Source: Channa striata (lineage: Eukaryota > Chordata > Actinopteri > Anabantiformes > Channidae). Taken from it: a DNA stretch of 64,000 bases. The position numbers and the translations under genes were made by a program. The DNA lies in contig CM065182.1 of assembly GCA_033026295.1 (NCBI GenBank), positions 22,132,215 through 22,196,214 on the forward strand. The letters are read 5' to 3'. Positions 24,621-35,889 of the stretch are shown piece after piece. Position 1 is the first letter of the stretch, and the number at the start of each line of letters is the position of its first letter. Below the pieces are notes generated by a model that ran no database searches, had not been told where the DNA came from, and saw nothing but the letters and a program-made list of their open reading frames with translations.

Positions 24621-26188
24621 ATCACTGCAGTCCCTTCTAAAGGACCTTGGTTTGAAGGTTTGAAGGTGCAACGTTCCCTTGGGACATTTCTGTCAAATGC
24701 ACATGTGGAGATGGAAAATGAGGTTGCCATCATTGCAATGAATTAGGCCACCTTAAACGGGAATTACAAATTGGTAGAGAAACTGTCACAATTTTACTTT
24801 GACCTGCAGAGAGTAGTTGGTACTACTGCCACACAGTTATCCATCTGGTGACATTTTCCAACTTATCTCATTCAGACTAAGGCCGTGAAGTGAATTACTG
24901 GACAGGGTTGTTTTTCCTAACTGTATCAGTAGTTTCCACTTGCATTTCAGACCAGAATGCCCACGGTGCATCATCTACTGAGTCGCACTGAAGTATTAGA
25001 TGTACTCACCCCAGGGTTACATTGTTCTGTGCCCGGACAGTTTTGCTGCATTTCGTTTGTCTTCTTGGCCACAGTACGACGTATATTTCAGTTTGCTGTG
25101 AATTCTAACTTTTTCCATTCTCTGTGCTACGGTATTATGATCTCAAGTGTCATCAGTGACATCTAATGACCATTCAACAAAATTACAGATATGTTTATGT
25201 AAAGCTTTATACATAATGCTTCAGAATAACCAGACCAATGATAGTAATTGCAGGAAACTGTAATAATCGCCATGCTACGGGAGACTCTCTTCTGTCTCTA
25301 GAATTTGGTCTATGGTGGATAAACTCCAAGCGGACAATTTTTAGAGATGTTTGAGAAAGAAAATCAACATTCCATGTTAAAGCAAGACAGAGAAACATAG
25401 GAATCCAAAACCTGAGTGAGACGTACGGTCCCTTAACACTGATCAAAATCAGTCCACTGGTTATTTGTGTTACAAGACAATCAAATATGTATTGGGCTCC
25501 TGTAAATTGCTCAAGAATGAATAAAAATATGATCAACATATGCTCTATATTTGTTCATTATTTGTCATCTACAGATATTTTCTCTCTAATGCAATTTGCA
25601 TCCCAGCTAATCCATGTGCCTTTCTTTACTCTCACCCACCCTCTAATACCAATTAACTCTGCAAACAAGAATTGACTAAACAAACAGACAGGCATCTTAG
25701 TGGCAAATAACTGGGACTTGCACATGAGCTCAATTTTTGCCCTCAAACTGTGAAAGCAAAATTCTTTAAAGGGAAACCATATCAATATTGATTAAAAACG
25801 CTTTTTCTGGTTTTGTGCCTCAAGTGGGGTCTTAAGAGACCATCGTTAGATTCTTGTAAAACATCAAGAGCATGTAAACTTTGATCCATATCTCTGGGTT
25901 TAAAGTTCATCCAACATATCTGTATACCTACTAACCTTGCACTATATTGTGAAAAATCACGGAGATTGGTAGCCTTGGCTTTGCGGAATAGAAGGCAACT
26001 GCTTATGTGCTGAGTTGTGCTGGTGCCCTTGTTACAAAGTGTGGGTCAAGGCTGGGCATTTTTACTGAACAGCTGAACAGCTTGTGGCTGAATATGAGAG
26101 TGTTCAAGGCCTTAACACTAAAGGCATAATTTTTGGCACAATATTACAGTGTCCAATAATACGACCTATCTAACGGTGTAAATGAATT
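24621..26188. other. Spacer, no gene seen
   Basis: AT-rich. An acceptor-like pyrimidine tract with CAG ends just before 24952, and a 70-codon frame follows it, but the product is unrecognised and no donor is evident. No repeat family seen. Confidence 0.45.
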
Positions 26189-26406
26189 TACACTGATGAG
26201 CCACAACATTAACACGTTTTCCTGTTGTGGTGGGGGAGGGTCCGCACAGCAGAAATGTGATGTTGCCATGATTGACAGGTATCAGAAAACACAGTGCCTC
26301 ACAGCTCGCTGTGTAGCTGCAGATCAACCAGAGTATCCATGGTGAGGGCTTTCCACCAAAACATTAAAACCAGCAGGGGGTATTCAAATTGTGGCTGATT
26401 GGTGTA
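26189..26406. mobile_element. MITE, about 218 bp
   Basis: The left end TACACTGATGAGCCACAACA and the right end, which reverse-complements to TACACCAATCAGCCACAATT, form a terminal inverted repeat of about 20 bp with four or five mismatches. The interior includes ACATTAAAACCAGCAGGG. This is the common fish element whose ends read CACTGATCAGCCACAACATT. TA at each outer edge suggests TA target choice. Non-autonomous, no ORF. Confidence 0.7.
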
Positions 26407-26877
26407 TTTCTAGGGATCAAGCCATGGGATTAACCAGTGCTGACAAAAGCTAGTACTGTAAGGATTGGGGGGAAGACAAATAGCAATTGCTCCAGATTCT
26501 GTATTGTTCCTAAATGAAAGCAAAATGGCTTTTGACATCCTCTTTAGCTGCAGAACCCACCTTCAAACTAGTAAAAAGCTCTCATTTCATACTAGAGCCT
26601 ACCATATTACACAGAGGCCAACGGGGTCAACGGTGCCTGTGCTGCTCTGTCGCTTGTTGTTGATGAGCAGGTTTGAATCTCTCCAGCAGTGAGCAAAGTT
26701 ACCCTTGTTTTTTCTGTTACTGCTCAAATTGATCTGGTGGCACAAGTTGGCAGGATGATCAAGTGGCTCGTTAAGCAGAAGAGGAATTAGGCCTGTGTCA
26801 GAAAGCAGAAAGTCGTGGCTGCCCCAGGGGCGTCTGTGCGGTTTCCCAATGCATGACACCTGTGCTCTCAGAAGGAT
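26407..26877. other. Spacer, no gene seen
   Basis: Mixed composition. The 136-codon minus-strand frame (27009-26599) spans a GGTT array and is rejected as coding. Confidence 0.45.
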
Positions 26878-26897
26878 GGTTGGTTGGTTGGTTGGTT
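26878..26897. repeat. (GGTT)5 array
   Basis: Five perfect tetranucleotide units. Confidence 0.9.
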
Positions 26898-27056
26898 CCC
26901 GTGACCACGCGGGGCGTTGTTCCTCAAAGACAACCACAACAAGGCTTTTGCAATGACTGGATATTTTGTACTGAACAGAGAAAACTGAGGTGTGCATCTG
27001 AAGACACATACTTGTGGAAAAGGTCAGCTTTTACATAAGAAAATAAGCGTATAATA

Positions 27057-27087
27057 CATACACTGTATTGAAACGATACAGTGTATG
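27057..27087. repeat. Perfect 12-bp inverted repeat, 7-nt loop
   Basis: CATACACTGTAT and ATACAGTGTATG are exact reverse complements around TGAAACG, so the RNA or single strand would fold into a strong short stem-loop. No longer stem continues outward, so it is too short for a microRNA precursor. Confidence 0.9.
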
Positions 27088-27699
27088 CCATAAAACAGAG
27101 AAAATTCCAAACAATTTTCCAACCAAGAAAATTCTAAAGGGTTAAAAGAGAAATGGAAATGTGGAGGACGTTAAAAATGAGCAAAATGAATACCAGGCTA
27201 GACTGCAGGTCACAGGTCCCCAGACTCCTCAGTTAGTCCCACTGAACGCGATTTAGAGGCAGGCACTCTTGTTTAACAAGGCAACATCTATTATTTCTCC
27301 TCCTGCTGTTATTGGTAACATTAACTGTGTAGTCTACACTTGTCTGCTATCTCCCAACACAGATACTAAAACACATTATCTAAGCAATAAACACATCACC
27401 AAATCTCCCACTTCTTTAAGTGCAAAACTCCCAGACCAAGAGCACCACTGTATCATTGGCAGTAGAATAAAAGGACACATAAGATAATAACGTTGTTGAG
27501 GAAATGCTGCATAGAAACGCTACATCATCAAGCAGTCCAAGCAGAATATTTGGAGAATAATTATTGTGTTCAGCTTTTGAGCTGGAGGGCCGGAGACTCA
27601 CTGTAAATACACTTGCTGCATAATTGCCCATCTTGAAAAGAAACATTTCTGAAGTATTTGGCAAATAAACACATCGCTTCCTCTTTGAAGCGAGCCCTA
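27088..27699. other. Spacer, no gene seen
   Basis: AT-rich; nothing recognised. Confidence 0.45.
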
Positions 27700-27960
27700 C
27701 TTGGCTGTAACTGTGACTCACACAGGAGGGAAAGAGGTGGCCGGATCGTGGGGACAACAATCCCATAGTGTCCGTCCAGCTATCTGCCCTCCAATATGGA
27801 CACAGAGGCAGGGGATGGCCAGCAGTACCTGGTGCACAGCTATTCTCACTCTGACCATATGTCTGATGTCAACCCAAGATGCACAAAGGGTTGAAGAATG
27901 GCAAACCCTCAGCAGATAAGGATAATCCATATGTCACATGGCAATGGCTGCTTATAAAAA
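27700..27960. other. CNE-like block
   Basis: Complex, more GC-rich stretch with frames open on both strands (27701-27919 plus, 27930-27718 minus), which suggests low stop density from composition rather than coding. Unrecognised. Regulatory candidate on character only. Confidence 0.25.
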
Positions 27961-28985
27961 GTAGTTTTACGAAAGTTATGTGACTGGTTAGAGTTTAGAC
28001 ACCCATATAATCTAGATGGCCATGGCATTCTACACCAGTGTTATTATAGCCACAAGCACATTTTGTCTTTTTATTTTGATTTAAACCACAACATTTCACT
28101 AAACCTAACCAGGTCTAAGCCAAAATACAAATGTTTGTGCATAAACTATAATCGCACAGTTATAATCTGGAATTTTAATTGCAAATTCAACAGAAGCTTG
28201 CTGCTGCCATGGGGGGCTCTATTGTCAAAGGCATCTGAGGGGACATATGGTAATTTAGGTTAAAAGGACTTATTTATCAAGGCTATTAGTTCTAGTCTCA
28301 GTTATGGCAACACAACACTGTGTGACATAATCATGAGCTGGTGTACAGTACAGCGCACATAAATTATCATTAGAATGCCAATCAGTCATTGGATTGTCAA
28401 TCAGTGATGGCTGAACAGAATCAACAACGGAATCTTGCAACACACGAACAGCACTCAAGTTGGTTTTGGTTTCATTTTAGCGTGTGATTGGCCTTTGTTT
28501 ATATAATTCCTCTGTATAAATGTAAGAATGTACGGTACAACACCTACTTTGATTAGTTTTCATTGTATGTGTTTTAGTTCTTTTTCACTCAGCTCACAAC
28601 GCTGCCACGTTAAGTCACTGAATGGACCCTATTCATTGCAGGTCGGGTATTATTCTGTGGACCTGTCCCTGTAATTAAAGCTGTGAGAAAGCCCGATATG
28701 GTGCAGCGAATTAACAACTTTTAATAACCCTTTGAAACTTGATATGCCTTTTGAAAATGGCCTTGAGAATGATTTTTAAAAGGTTACATGAGCATTCAGA
28801 AAATTAGAATATTCAGCAGAAGTCAGCAGTTCATATGAGTATGAGCTACTTTAAGCTCTGCGCTTTAAGAATTCATAATAGATGTTATATGTCTTAAGCT
28901 TTGTACTATAAAACCTAAAGTATTTCTACATTACTAAACAATGAACTCAGTGTAATCACAACAGGATGACTCAAAAACAAATGTC
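27961..28985. other. Spacer, possible repeat relic
   Basis: 28030-28160 has AAACCTAACCAGGTCTAAGCC-type sequence reminiscent of a dispersed fish repeat, but no element ends are seen. The rest is AT-rich and featureless. Confidence 0.35.
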
Positions 28986-29310
28986 ATATTTAATACCAGA
29001 CCCTATTCTGTTCAGAATTAATCCAGCATGACACAATATGCCTGCTTTTCTTAGTAGTACACTAACAAGTGTACATTTAACTGCATTGCATAACCACTTA
29101 ATCTCAGTAGATGGGAAATGATGAGAGCCAAATGAGCCATTATAGCGTATAATGGCTGTAAGCACGAGCATGTTAACATCGGGGCTGCTGAGATTATCTT
29201 CCTGACAAGGACTAATGGCACAGTTCAAGGGCAGTGCAATTAAAAGAACATTATAATGAGCTACAGGTATCTCTGTCATATTCCAGTGACCATGGATAAT
29301 ATGCAAATAT
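28986..29310. other. CNE-like block with hairpin
   Basis: Complex sequence dense in homeodomain-like words (CAATTAAAAG, TTATAATGAG) and with ATGCAAAT-like TATGCAAATA near 29301. It encloses a 10-bp-arm inverted repeat at 29135-29157. The 159-codon minus-strand frame over it (29450-28971) has no domain and is treated as chance. Confidence 0.3.
29135..29157. repeat. Inverted repeat, 10-bp arms, 3-nt loop
   Basis: AGCCATTATA and TATAATGGCT are exact reverse complements around GCG. The arms carry CCATTATA, similar to paired homeodomain sites. Confidence 0.9.
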
Positions 29311-29839
29311 GATCTTTTTATGCTTTTATTTAAAAATGCTGAGGAATAACAAAAATTTAAGGGAATGGCTGCTATGCACCTCCAAAAAGTCAACCACAAA
29401 ATGTTATTTGAAGACAAAAATTCACTCTTTCTCATTGCTGAAAACTTCAACCGTGCCCCGGTTTTGGCTAATTTGGCTTATATGTGATCGACTTTCACTG
29501 ATGCTTTTCATCACCCAAAAATACAACCAATATTCTTTACAGGGAGGATAACAAGCTCTACTCATTCCCAACACTGAGCTTTTTATTTCCAGCTTTAGAG
29601 GAGAAAACAACGATGCAATCCTTGTTTGACAAGGGAACTAGCTTTGGTTGTCAAAGCTCAATGGCATTACACAACATCTATCTTTCATTACTTGAAGTTG
29701 TGAGGAAAAGGACACTTTCTCTGAGTGCTGTTTTTTTTCTCTCTTGACATTCTCCATACACTAAATACATGCTCCTTTTTTCCATAACCTTGGCCCAATT
29801 TATTTCTTTCTCTCTTCTGGCTCTTGGCATTTTCGGCAG
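29311..29839. other. Spacer, no gene seen
   Basis: AT-rich and pyrimidine-tract-bearing; no domain-bearing frame. Confidence 0.45.
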
Positions 29840-30640
29840 GGTGAGTGAGGCCACAATGGAGCTCAATTAAAAATATGAAGTCACGGTCAATCTCTCTGCA
29901 ATCGATCCAAAAACAAAGTCAGCCCAAGGTGACGTCCAACACCCTGTGGTGGTGTTTCATAATCACGCTGGCCTTTCCTGAGCTGATCACAACTCCTTCC
30001 AAGCCAGTGAGCCAGCCTGATAGCGCTGTCAATAAAGGGGTTGTCCACTGTTGGCAAAATGAAGCGACCTGATCTCGCACTATTTTACAAGAACCCACTT
30101 AACCTTTGGTTTAAACATCTTCCCTTCATTTTGAATTTTTTGGGAAACTGTTTTACAGGGACAAATGTGTGCTTTCTTGCTCTTCATTACAGAAAATGAT
30201 TTGAATTCCAATGCTTGGTGGGGTGTGTTGAGGGTTTCTTTGAAGAGATCAAAGAAAAATGTGTCATCAGAATGAGAGATTTGGACCAGCACTTGTTGCA
30301 GAGTGGTTCGAGCGTTGTTAGCCTTGGATTCCTGATGGATCAGAGGGGCTGAGGTGAGTGTTTGTCCCCCGCAGGCACATCCTAACACTACAGCCGTTAC
30401 CTCAGCCACTAATTGAATTTGATGTCCCTGCCTTGGTAAAGGTTTCCTACGCTGATAGATACCAGCCTTGCCTTTTCCTCATCCTGAAGCGGAAGCCATC
30501 CAAATGAAACAGATCCAATGTACACAGTTGGTAGATGATCTGCAGAAGAAGGGCGGGTCAGAATTACAAATTCAGGGTGCATGCCAAAACAGGCGGCCAT
30601 TTTGCAGATAAGGAACTTTTAGTGTGTCAAAAAGCAATGA
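29840..30640. other. CNE-like block
   Basis: Complex mixed-GC sequence without repeat relics. The 109-codon minus-strand frame (30409-30080) begins at GTG and has no domain. A GAG|GTGAGTG donor-like step at 30354 is followed only 21 bases later by CAG, too short to be an intron. Confidence 0.25.
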
Positions 30641-31368
30641 GGGCCTGCTCAGGTGAGAACGACTCCTGAGCTAAGGAACAAACTGAGGAGTTGCTGAGGT
30701 CCTGATGACTAAGTGCAGAGAAATAATCAGAGACAAGTAGGACTAGATGGATCCGATGCTGAGGCTTACTGCCGTACTGTTAAAGAACGTGTTCTGAAGA
30801 AAATGCAGGCAGCGTGGAAAAAAGGAGTGATGAAAAGACTCAAATAAAAAGACTGAAGGTGAACTGTGAAACATAAAGTAGAAGTTCACCCTCTGTAATG
30901 CATCTCTCACATCATTAGAAGATGCAAGAAATATTTATGTAATACAGTTCACCAGTGCACCGTGAACTCTTTATGTGCTAAACGCTTTCACTTTTGGCTC
31001 GGGTATCCAGATGATGTCTCGCTTATCCTTTCCAAAAACATTAGATTAACATATTAATAGTCTATGACATTTGCTCTTTTCCTGTTTTGCCAATAGTGGA
31101 TCATTTTGTTCCACCATTCAAGCATAATTACTGTAAAACCTATTCTATTACATAAAAGAAAGAGCCCTGAGGCATGGTGCCTCTGTTCAACATTTACATA
31201 ACTGTAAATCAGAAATTCCTCATATCTTCACAGGCCAGAGCCACCATAGGATCTATTAATACCCTGTAGCATGTTGTACTCAGTATTTTGATTTCAAATA
31301 TTCAATTATGACATGAGACAAACCATATGATGCTGAGGGGATACTTGTACTATTAATTATTATTATTC
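30641..31368. other. Spacer, no gene seen
   Basis: AT-rich; nothing recognised. Confidence 0.45.
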
Positions 31369-31575
31369 ATCCATTTACCATCTTCACCAGCTCCCTCAGC
31401 TGTCAGTGGGCACGTGGCAGGGTATACCCCTGGACAGGTCAACAGTCTGCCTCTGAATATCTCTGTGTGTCACCCCAAACATCTACCCGTGCAAGAATTT
31501 AGAAGTCACCAGCTAGATGCATGTCCTTGAATTGTGGAAGGAAACTGGTGTGCTCAGTGGAAATCCGGACAAACA
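31369..31575. mobile_element. Decayed copy of the 6277 repeat family
   Basis: Segments CATCCATTTACCATC, GGGTATACCCCTGGACAGGT, CAACAGTCTGCC, and ATGCATGTCCTTGAATTGTG follow the same order as the fish repeat seen at 6277-6523, with much divergence. Confidence 0.55.
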
Positions 31576-31579
31576 GATC

Positions 31580-31812
31580 AACAGCGTTTGGCTTGGTCCT
31601 GTCTGGGGTCACCACAGCGGCTTATATCCCACACGTTGATTTAATGCCGAATGCTTGTCCTCCCGGAACTCTCGCATTTTATCCAGGCTCAGGACCGGCA
31701 CCAAGGTGGCCCTTGGTGAGTGGGTGGGGCCACAACTGGTGGGGTGGGATTCAAACCCGAAGCCTTCTGCATCGGAACCCAATATTTTACCACTGAGCCT
31801 CCAGGCCCTGTT
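31580..31812 (-). mobile_element. tRNA-derived SINE, minus strand
   Basis: On the minus strand the A box AGGCTCAGTGGT is at 31800-31789 and the B box GGTTTGAATCC at 31757-31747 matches GGTTCGANTCC with one difference. The body continues with reverse-complement ATCCAGGCTCAGGACCGGCA and GGTCACCACAGCGGCTTAT. Copies at 33806 and 42992 share the same body and orientation. Confidence 0.75.
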
Positions 31813-32613
31813 TATCTTGATGTCACAATAATCATTACTGTTATTATATTATTGTAATTATAATTACTTTTACTCCTGAAGTCTCTTTTGACCTTTTTGA
31901 CTGAACCCTACTGAAACCCAAACATGATTTCTGTATTCAAGTGAGGGTAGTAATGACTCCCCTCAGGCCTGCTTTAGGTTACCTCAGGCTATGCCACATA
32001 ATGACTTAGGCTTTGGATAAACCAACATTATTGCCTGATTCAGTACTCACAGATCGTAACATTTAGATTTGTAACAATAATGTCTACAGTAAGTACAGTA
32101 TGACCCAATAAACCCACGTTTAACTAATGCAGTTGTGAAGTAATTAAAATAAATAAGATTTTGTTGAATTGCAATGTGTGGAGAAATACACACACTGCCA
32201 GTGCTAAAACTACACTGTCATTGGAAAAACCACAGAACACAAGGACATGCAGCACACACTCATGCACACAACACATTTCTGCAACTCAAAGTTGAGAATG
32301 GTGCCGGACGTCTTGATTCTATACAGTGTTTGTGACAGTGACATGACAGTTTTCTTTATGACTCCCTTATATTCCCCTACAGTGACAGCAGGGGAATGAA
32401 GAGAGATGCTTGGAATCATGGAGAGGAATCCCTGTCAAGAGTTACCCTGAGGCTTTCCCTCCCTCACGTCAAGATAGATAACCACTTGAACCTCAAGGGA
32501 AGCACAGAGAGACAGACAGTGATGAAAAGAGAAACAGAGACAGAGAGTAAAGGCAGAGACAAGAATAAAAGTGCCTCAAAAGTGGGTTCTAGGAAGAATA
32601 CATCACATCTAGA
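31813..32613. other. Spacer, purine-rich tract
   Basis: 32495-32570 is A/G-rich on the plus strand (AGAGACAGACAG-like). No gene or other repeat. Confidence 0.45.
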
Positions 32614-32640
32614 TTAGCGCTATATAAATAAAGTTGAATA
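32614..32640 (+). mobile_element. L2-like 3' tail scrap
   Basis: AGCGCTATATAAATAAAGTT is the same tail as at 21875-21939. Only the last bases survive. Confidence 0.55.
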
Positions 32641-33805
32641 GATGCGATTTCCGGCCACAAATGTGATTTATTGTGTTTTTTAATCCCGTTGGATTTCACC
32701 GCAGTAGACATGTAGAGCTATGAGTACTGTATCTGAATGATTTAAAACATTTTGGTAATAGCAGAATTTTTAGAAGACTGTCCTTGACAACGTATTGCAG
32801 AATTATATCTCTGCCCTGTTAAATGTAACTGTTAATCTTTTCAGTGAATGAGCGATTCTAATGGAGGGAAAACTAACGTGTGCTCGTAAACGTACGGGCC
32901 TGACAGTGACATAGCTTCTGATTCTTCTCTACTGTCCCAACTACAAATACAAATATGTCTTGATTTATGGTCCACGCATTTCATAGGGTTTTCTAACATA
33001 TGAACCAAGTAAGTTAGTGACATTGTTGTTTATGTTTTTGCTTCAAAAGACTTATTTTTGCTACAGGGTGGTAAGAAAAATGAACCAGCCGTAATTCTTA
33101 GAAAACGTAACCAAATATGTCCGGTATCAGCAACATGGCCTCCACTGCTCAGAGAGAATGATTTAAATCCAAATGTTATGGAAGATGACTGAATTTGCAC
33201 ATAGACACACTCAATCCATCGAGCTTTACTCCTGGCAAGCATTTACTGATATTTGTATGGTGATTATCAGACATCCACACCATCAATTTTTGTTACATTA
33301 CCTCAGCACTAGTGAGGCATCTGAATATCACATGGAAAAACAGGAACTATCCTTTCAGTTTGCCTCAGTTGTCACGGCCAAACAGCAAGCGGGTCAATAA
33401 GCCATCATTATAAGGCTTCACACTTCACTGCCTGCAAATTGACTGCCTGAAGGATTAAGGAGAAAGGCAATGATGCCAATGCTGGAGATGAGACAACATT
33501 GCTCATCTTCTCTACCTACTAAAAAAACCCAGGGTTCTTTGAAAAAACTGGAGACGAGCTCAAGAAAGAGAAGGCAGCGTGACAGGACATAATCCTGGCA
33601 CTTGGGGTATTGTTGGTAAAATGAAAGGGCATAAACTTACTTGGATCAATGCCCTGTCAATGTACAATAGAAAGAAAAGCAAAGTAGTAACTGGGTCAAA
33701 GTCACATGTTAGATAAAGTTACTTTAGAAGTGCCAAATGTCGAAAGACCGAACCTCATTGTTTCTAAATAAAAGGAGTTTTGATAATTTTTATTTTTTTT
33801 CTTTC
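32641..33805. other. Spacer, no gene seen
   Basis: AT-rich; short motif-free frames. Confidence 0.45.
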
Positions 33806-34052
33806 AGAGTCACCACAGCATGTCATTGGTCTGCATGTTTATCTGGCACACATTTTCACACAAGATGCCCTTCGTGATACAACCCTCCTCAATTTCTACC
33901 AGGCTTGGGACCGGTACTTGGCACTAAATGGGTGGGTATGGGGATGGATGGTTGGGGGTTCGGTGTCTGGCCCAGGGACACTAAGACATGCGGCCAGGGG
34001 GAGCAGGGCACAAACCTCCAACCCTATGGCCAGCTAAGCCACTGCCACCCAG
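33806..34052 (-). mobile_element. tRNA-derived SINE, minus strand
   Basis: The minus-strand A box TGGCTTAGCTGG at 34041-34030 matches TRGCNNAGYNGG fully. The plus strand shows the body marks GTCACCACAGCATG, GATGCCCTTCGTGATACAAC, CAGGCTTGGGACCGGTAC and CCCAGGGACACTAAGACATG. The B box is decayed. Frames through it are SINE shadow. Confidence 0.75.
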
Positions 34053-34346
34053 GACAGAAAACTCTATGCTGTACAAACTGTAAAGCCCCTTCCAACATTC
34101 TCGTACTTTTAGGCGATATATATAGTACAAAAATATTAAATTTGGTGCAATTTAGTATACAAAGTACAAAGCTGTCTTACCTTAGAGGCAAGATTCCTGT
34201 GTATGGTTATATTCAGAGAACAGTGCATTTCCTGGTAAGTAAATTCTCATTCTGACTACTGGAAATGTAATCCACTTGCAATTATGTTGCCTACAAAATT
34301 GCTTTCAAATTGCATTTTATCTATACAGAAACATAATTTTTGCACT
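34053..34346. other. Spacer, no gene seen
   Basis: AT-rich; nothing recognised. Confidence 0.45.
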
Positions 34347-34388
34347 GTTGCATATGCGCATACTGAGTTTTCCCAGTATGCGCTCAAC
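34347..34388. repeat. Stem-loop, perfect 10-bp arms plus outer stem
   Basis: GCGCATACTG (34356-34365) and CAGTATGCGC (34374-34383) are exact reverse complements around AGTTTTCC. A further GTTG/CAAC pairing at 34347-34350 and 34385-34388 extends the stem after a bulge. An (ACAA)n-like tract follows at once. Confidence 0.85.
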
Positions 34389-35099
34389 AAACAAACAAAC
34401 ACTCAACAAACATTTTCACAATAAATCAATGAGTTAACAGTGATACAAGCTCTGCTCATAACTGAAGATGTGATATCATCTAACAAACATCACATTGATG
34501 ACCCCAAATATATCATTAACATGACGGGAACAGTGAAAACTTCAACCCGACACTATTGCTGTCAAAGTCTGGGCTATGCTGTAAAATACTGGTAAAGACT
34601 ATGCTCTTCATTACAGTATTTAACCTGTTGGATATCAAGTGCTTTGACCTAAACAACCATATATGTCACGTATTTGTATGATGTCTCATGACCCACAAAA
34701 GAACTTGGTGAAAATCCATAATCCTATTCATGAGACTACGGATGATGGATGGATTAATGGTCATTATCTTGCCTCACAGAGTGTCTAAAATAGTATTTTA
34801 ACATTTGCCTATGATATAATTCTTTATTACAAAGATACTGTGTGAATTCATCTGAAAAAAGTCTACTGTCACAATCTGGCTCAGCTGGCAGCCATTTGTA
34901 GTGTCTGCGTAAACACATAATTACAAAACTTGAGTTTTATTTCTCCCTCCCCCCACAAGCTTACAAAAACTCTCTGATGTATGGGGTCGGGGGCTGGGGT
35001 GTGACGGAGGGGTTGGAAGAAGCAGAAATATTTCATTTGTGAAAATGTGAAAGGACAGAAAAGAAATGTCAGTCAATGCTACTTTAATACAGCAGCATA
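34389..35099. other. Spacer, no gene seen
   Basis: AT-rich; nothing recognised. Confidence 0.45.
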
Positions 35100-35428
35100 T
35101 CCCACGGGAAGTCAGAGGGAGTGGCAGCAGTTGGAGGGAGACTGGAGCTGTTTCTGATTTGCTGATACGGTTTTATTATCTCTTTGAGTCGTGAACAAGG
35201 TGCTGGCTGGCTGACTGAGCTGCCTGGTGGTATAGCCAGGGCTGATAGGGCTAATGGAATTCGAATGCTTGGGCCTCATCTCTCAGTTGTGATGGCTAGG
35301 TGACAGGCCCTGATGGATCGCTGGAGCTGAAGGCTCGTCTGACAGTCACGCTCGGCTGATGAATTGTGAAATGAGACAGACATACAAAAGCTGTGGGCAG
35401 CCCAGACCTGAACAGGACCCCCCTCCCC
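35100..35428. other. CNE-like block beside CA array
   Basis: Complex mixed-GC sequence with words such as GGGCTAATGGAATTC and GATGAATTGTG, without repeat relics. Frames on it continue into the CA array and are rejected. Confidence 0.3.

Positions 35429-35429
<1 letters not shown>

Positions 35430-35484
<55 letters not shown>
35430..35484. repeat. (CA)n microsatellite, 27 units
   Basis: Uninterrupted CA array of about 54 bp, the longest perfect dinucleotide run in the window. Confidence 0.97.
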
Positions 35485-35485
<1 letters not shown>

Positions 35486-35889
35486 CCCAACCTTCCCTCT
35501 TGGTCAAGGAGTATGCTCTGCGCGACAGTGAATGCTGCGACACTCGCATCCATCTTCCACACTGACTTGTTGCTGGGGTAATGTGGGTGGCTCTGCTGGG
35601 GACCATGGAGACACACAGCCCAGCCTTGGGACCTGGCCAAGTTTTGAAGTCTTTTAATGACAGACTGTGGGTATCAATCATGCTGACATTTCTCCTGAGC
35701 GTAGTCCTTGCAGTATATCTCCTTGAAAAAAATGTGACCAGGGTTTATTATCTACTACATATCAACATCTACATTTGACAATAAAGCAAAGGGACTCCAG
35801 TTCTTGCAGTTTTGATGAGGTAAGAGCGAGTTAAAATTTTGGTTTAGGGGAGCTGTAGAAGAAACCAACAGAATCGGTGATGAACCTTA
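35485..35889. other. Spacer, no gene seen
   Basis: Nothing recognised; short frames only. Confidence 0.4.

Noticed and set aside
26878..26897. GGTT array as telomere-like repeat
   Set aside because: Vertebrate telomere unit is TTAGGG; this is a five-unit tetranucleotide only.
27057..27087. Hairpin as microRNA precursor
   Set aside because: Total length 31 nt and no outward stem extension; precursors need about 60 nt.
28971..29450. 159-codon minus-strand open frame, longest in the window
   Set aside because: No domain, no homologue recognised, overlaps a CNE-like block and a hairpin; length is within chance for 64 kb of AT-rich DNA on six frames.
30354..30375. Intron between GTGAGT and CCCCCGCAG
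   Set aside because: Only 21 bases, below any functional vertebrate intron, and flanks are not open.
35276..35681. Overlapping frames with poly-Cys/Val or poly-Thr/His
   Set aside because: Translation of the CA microsatellite.
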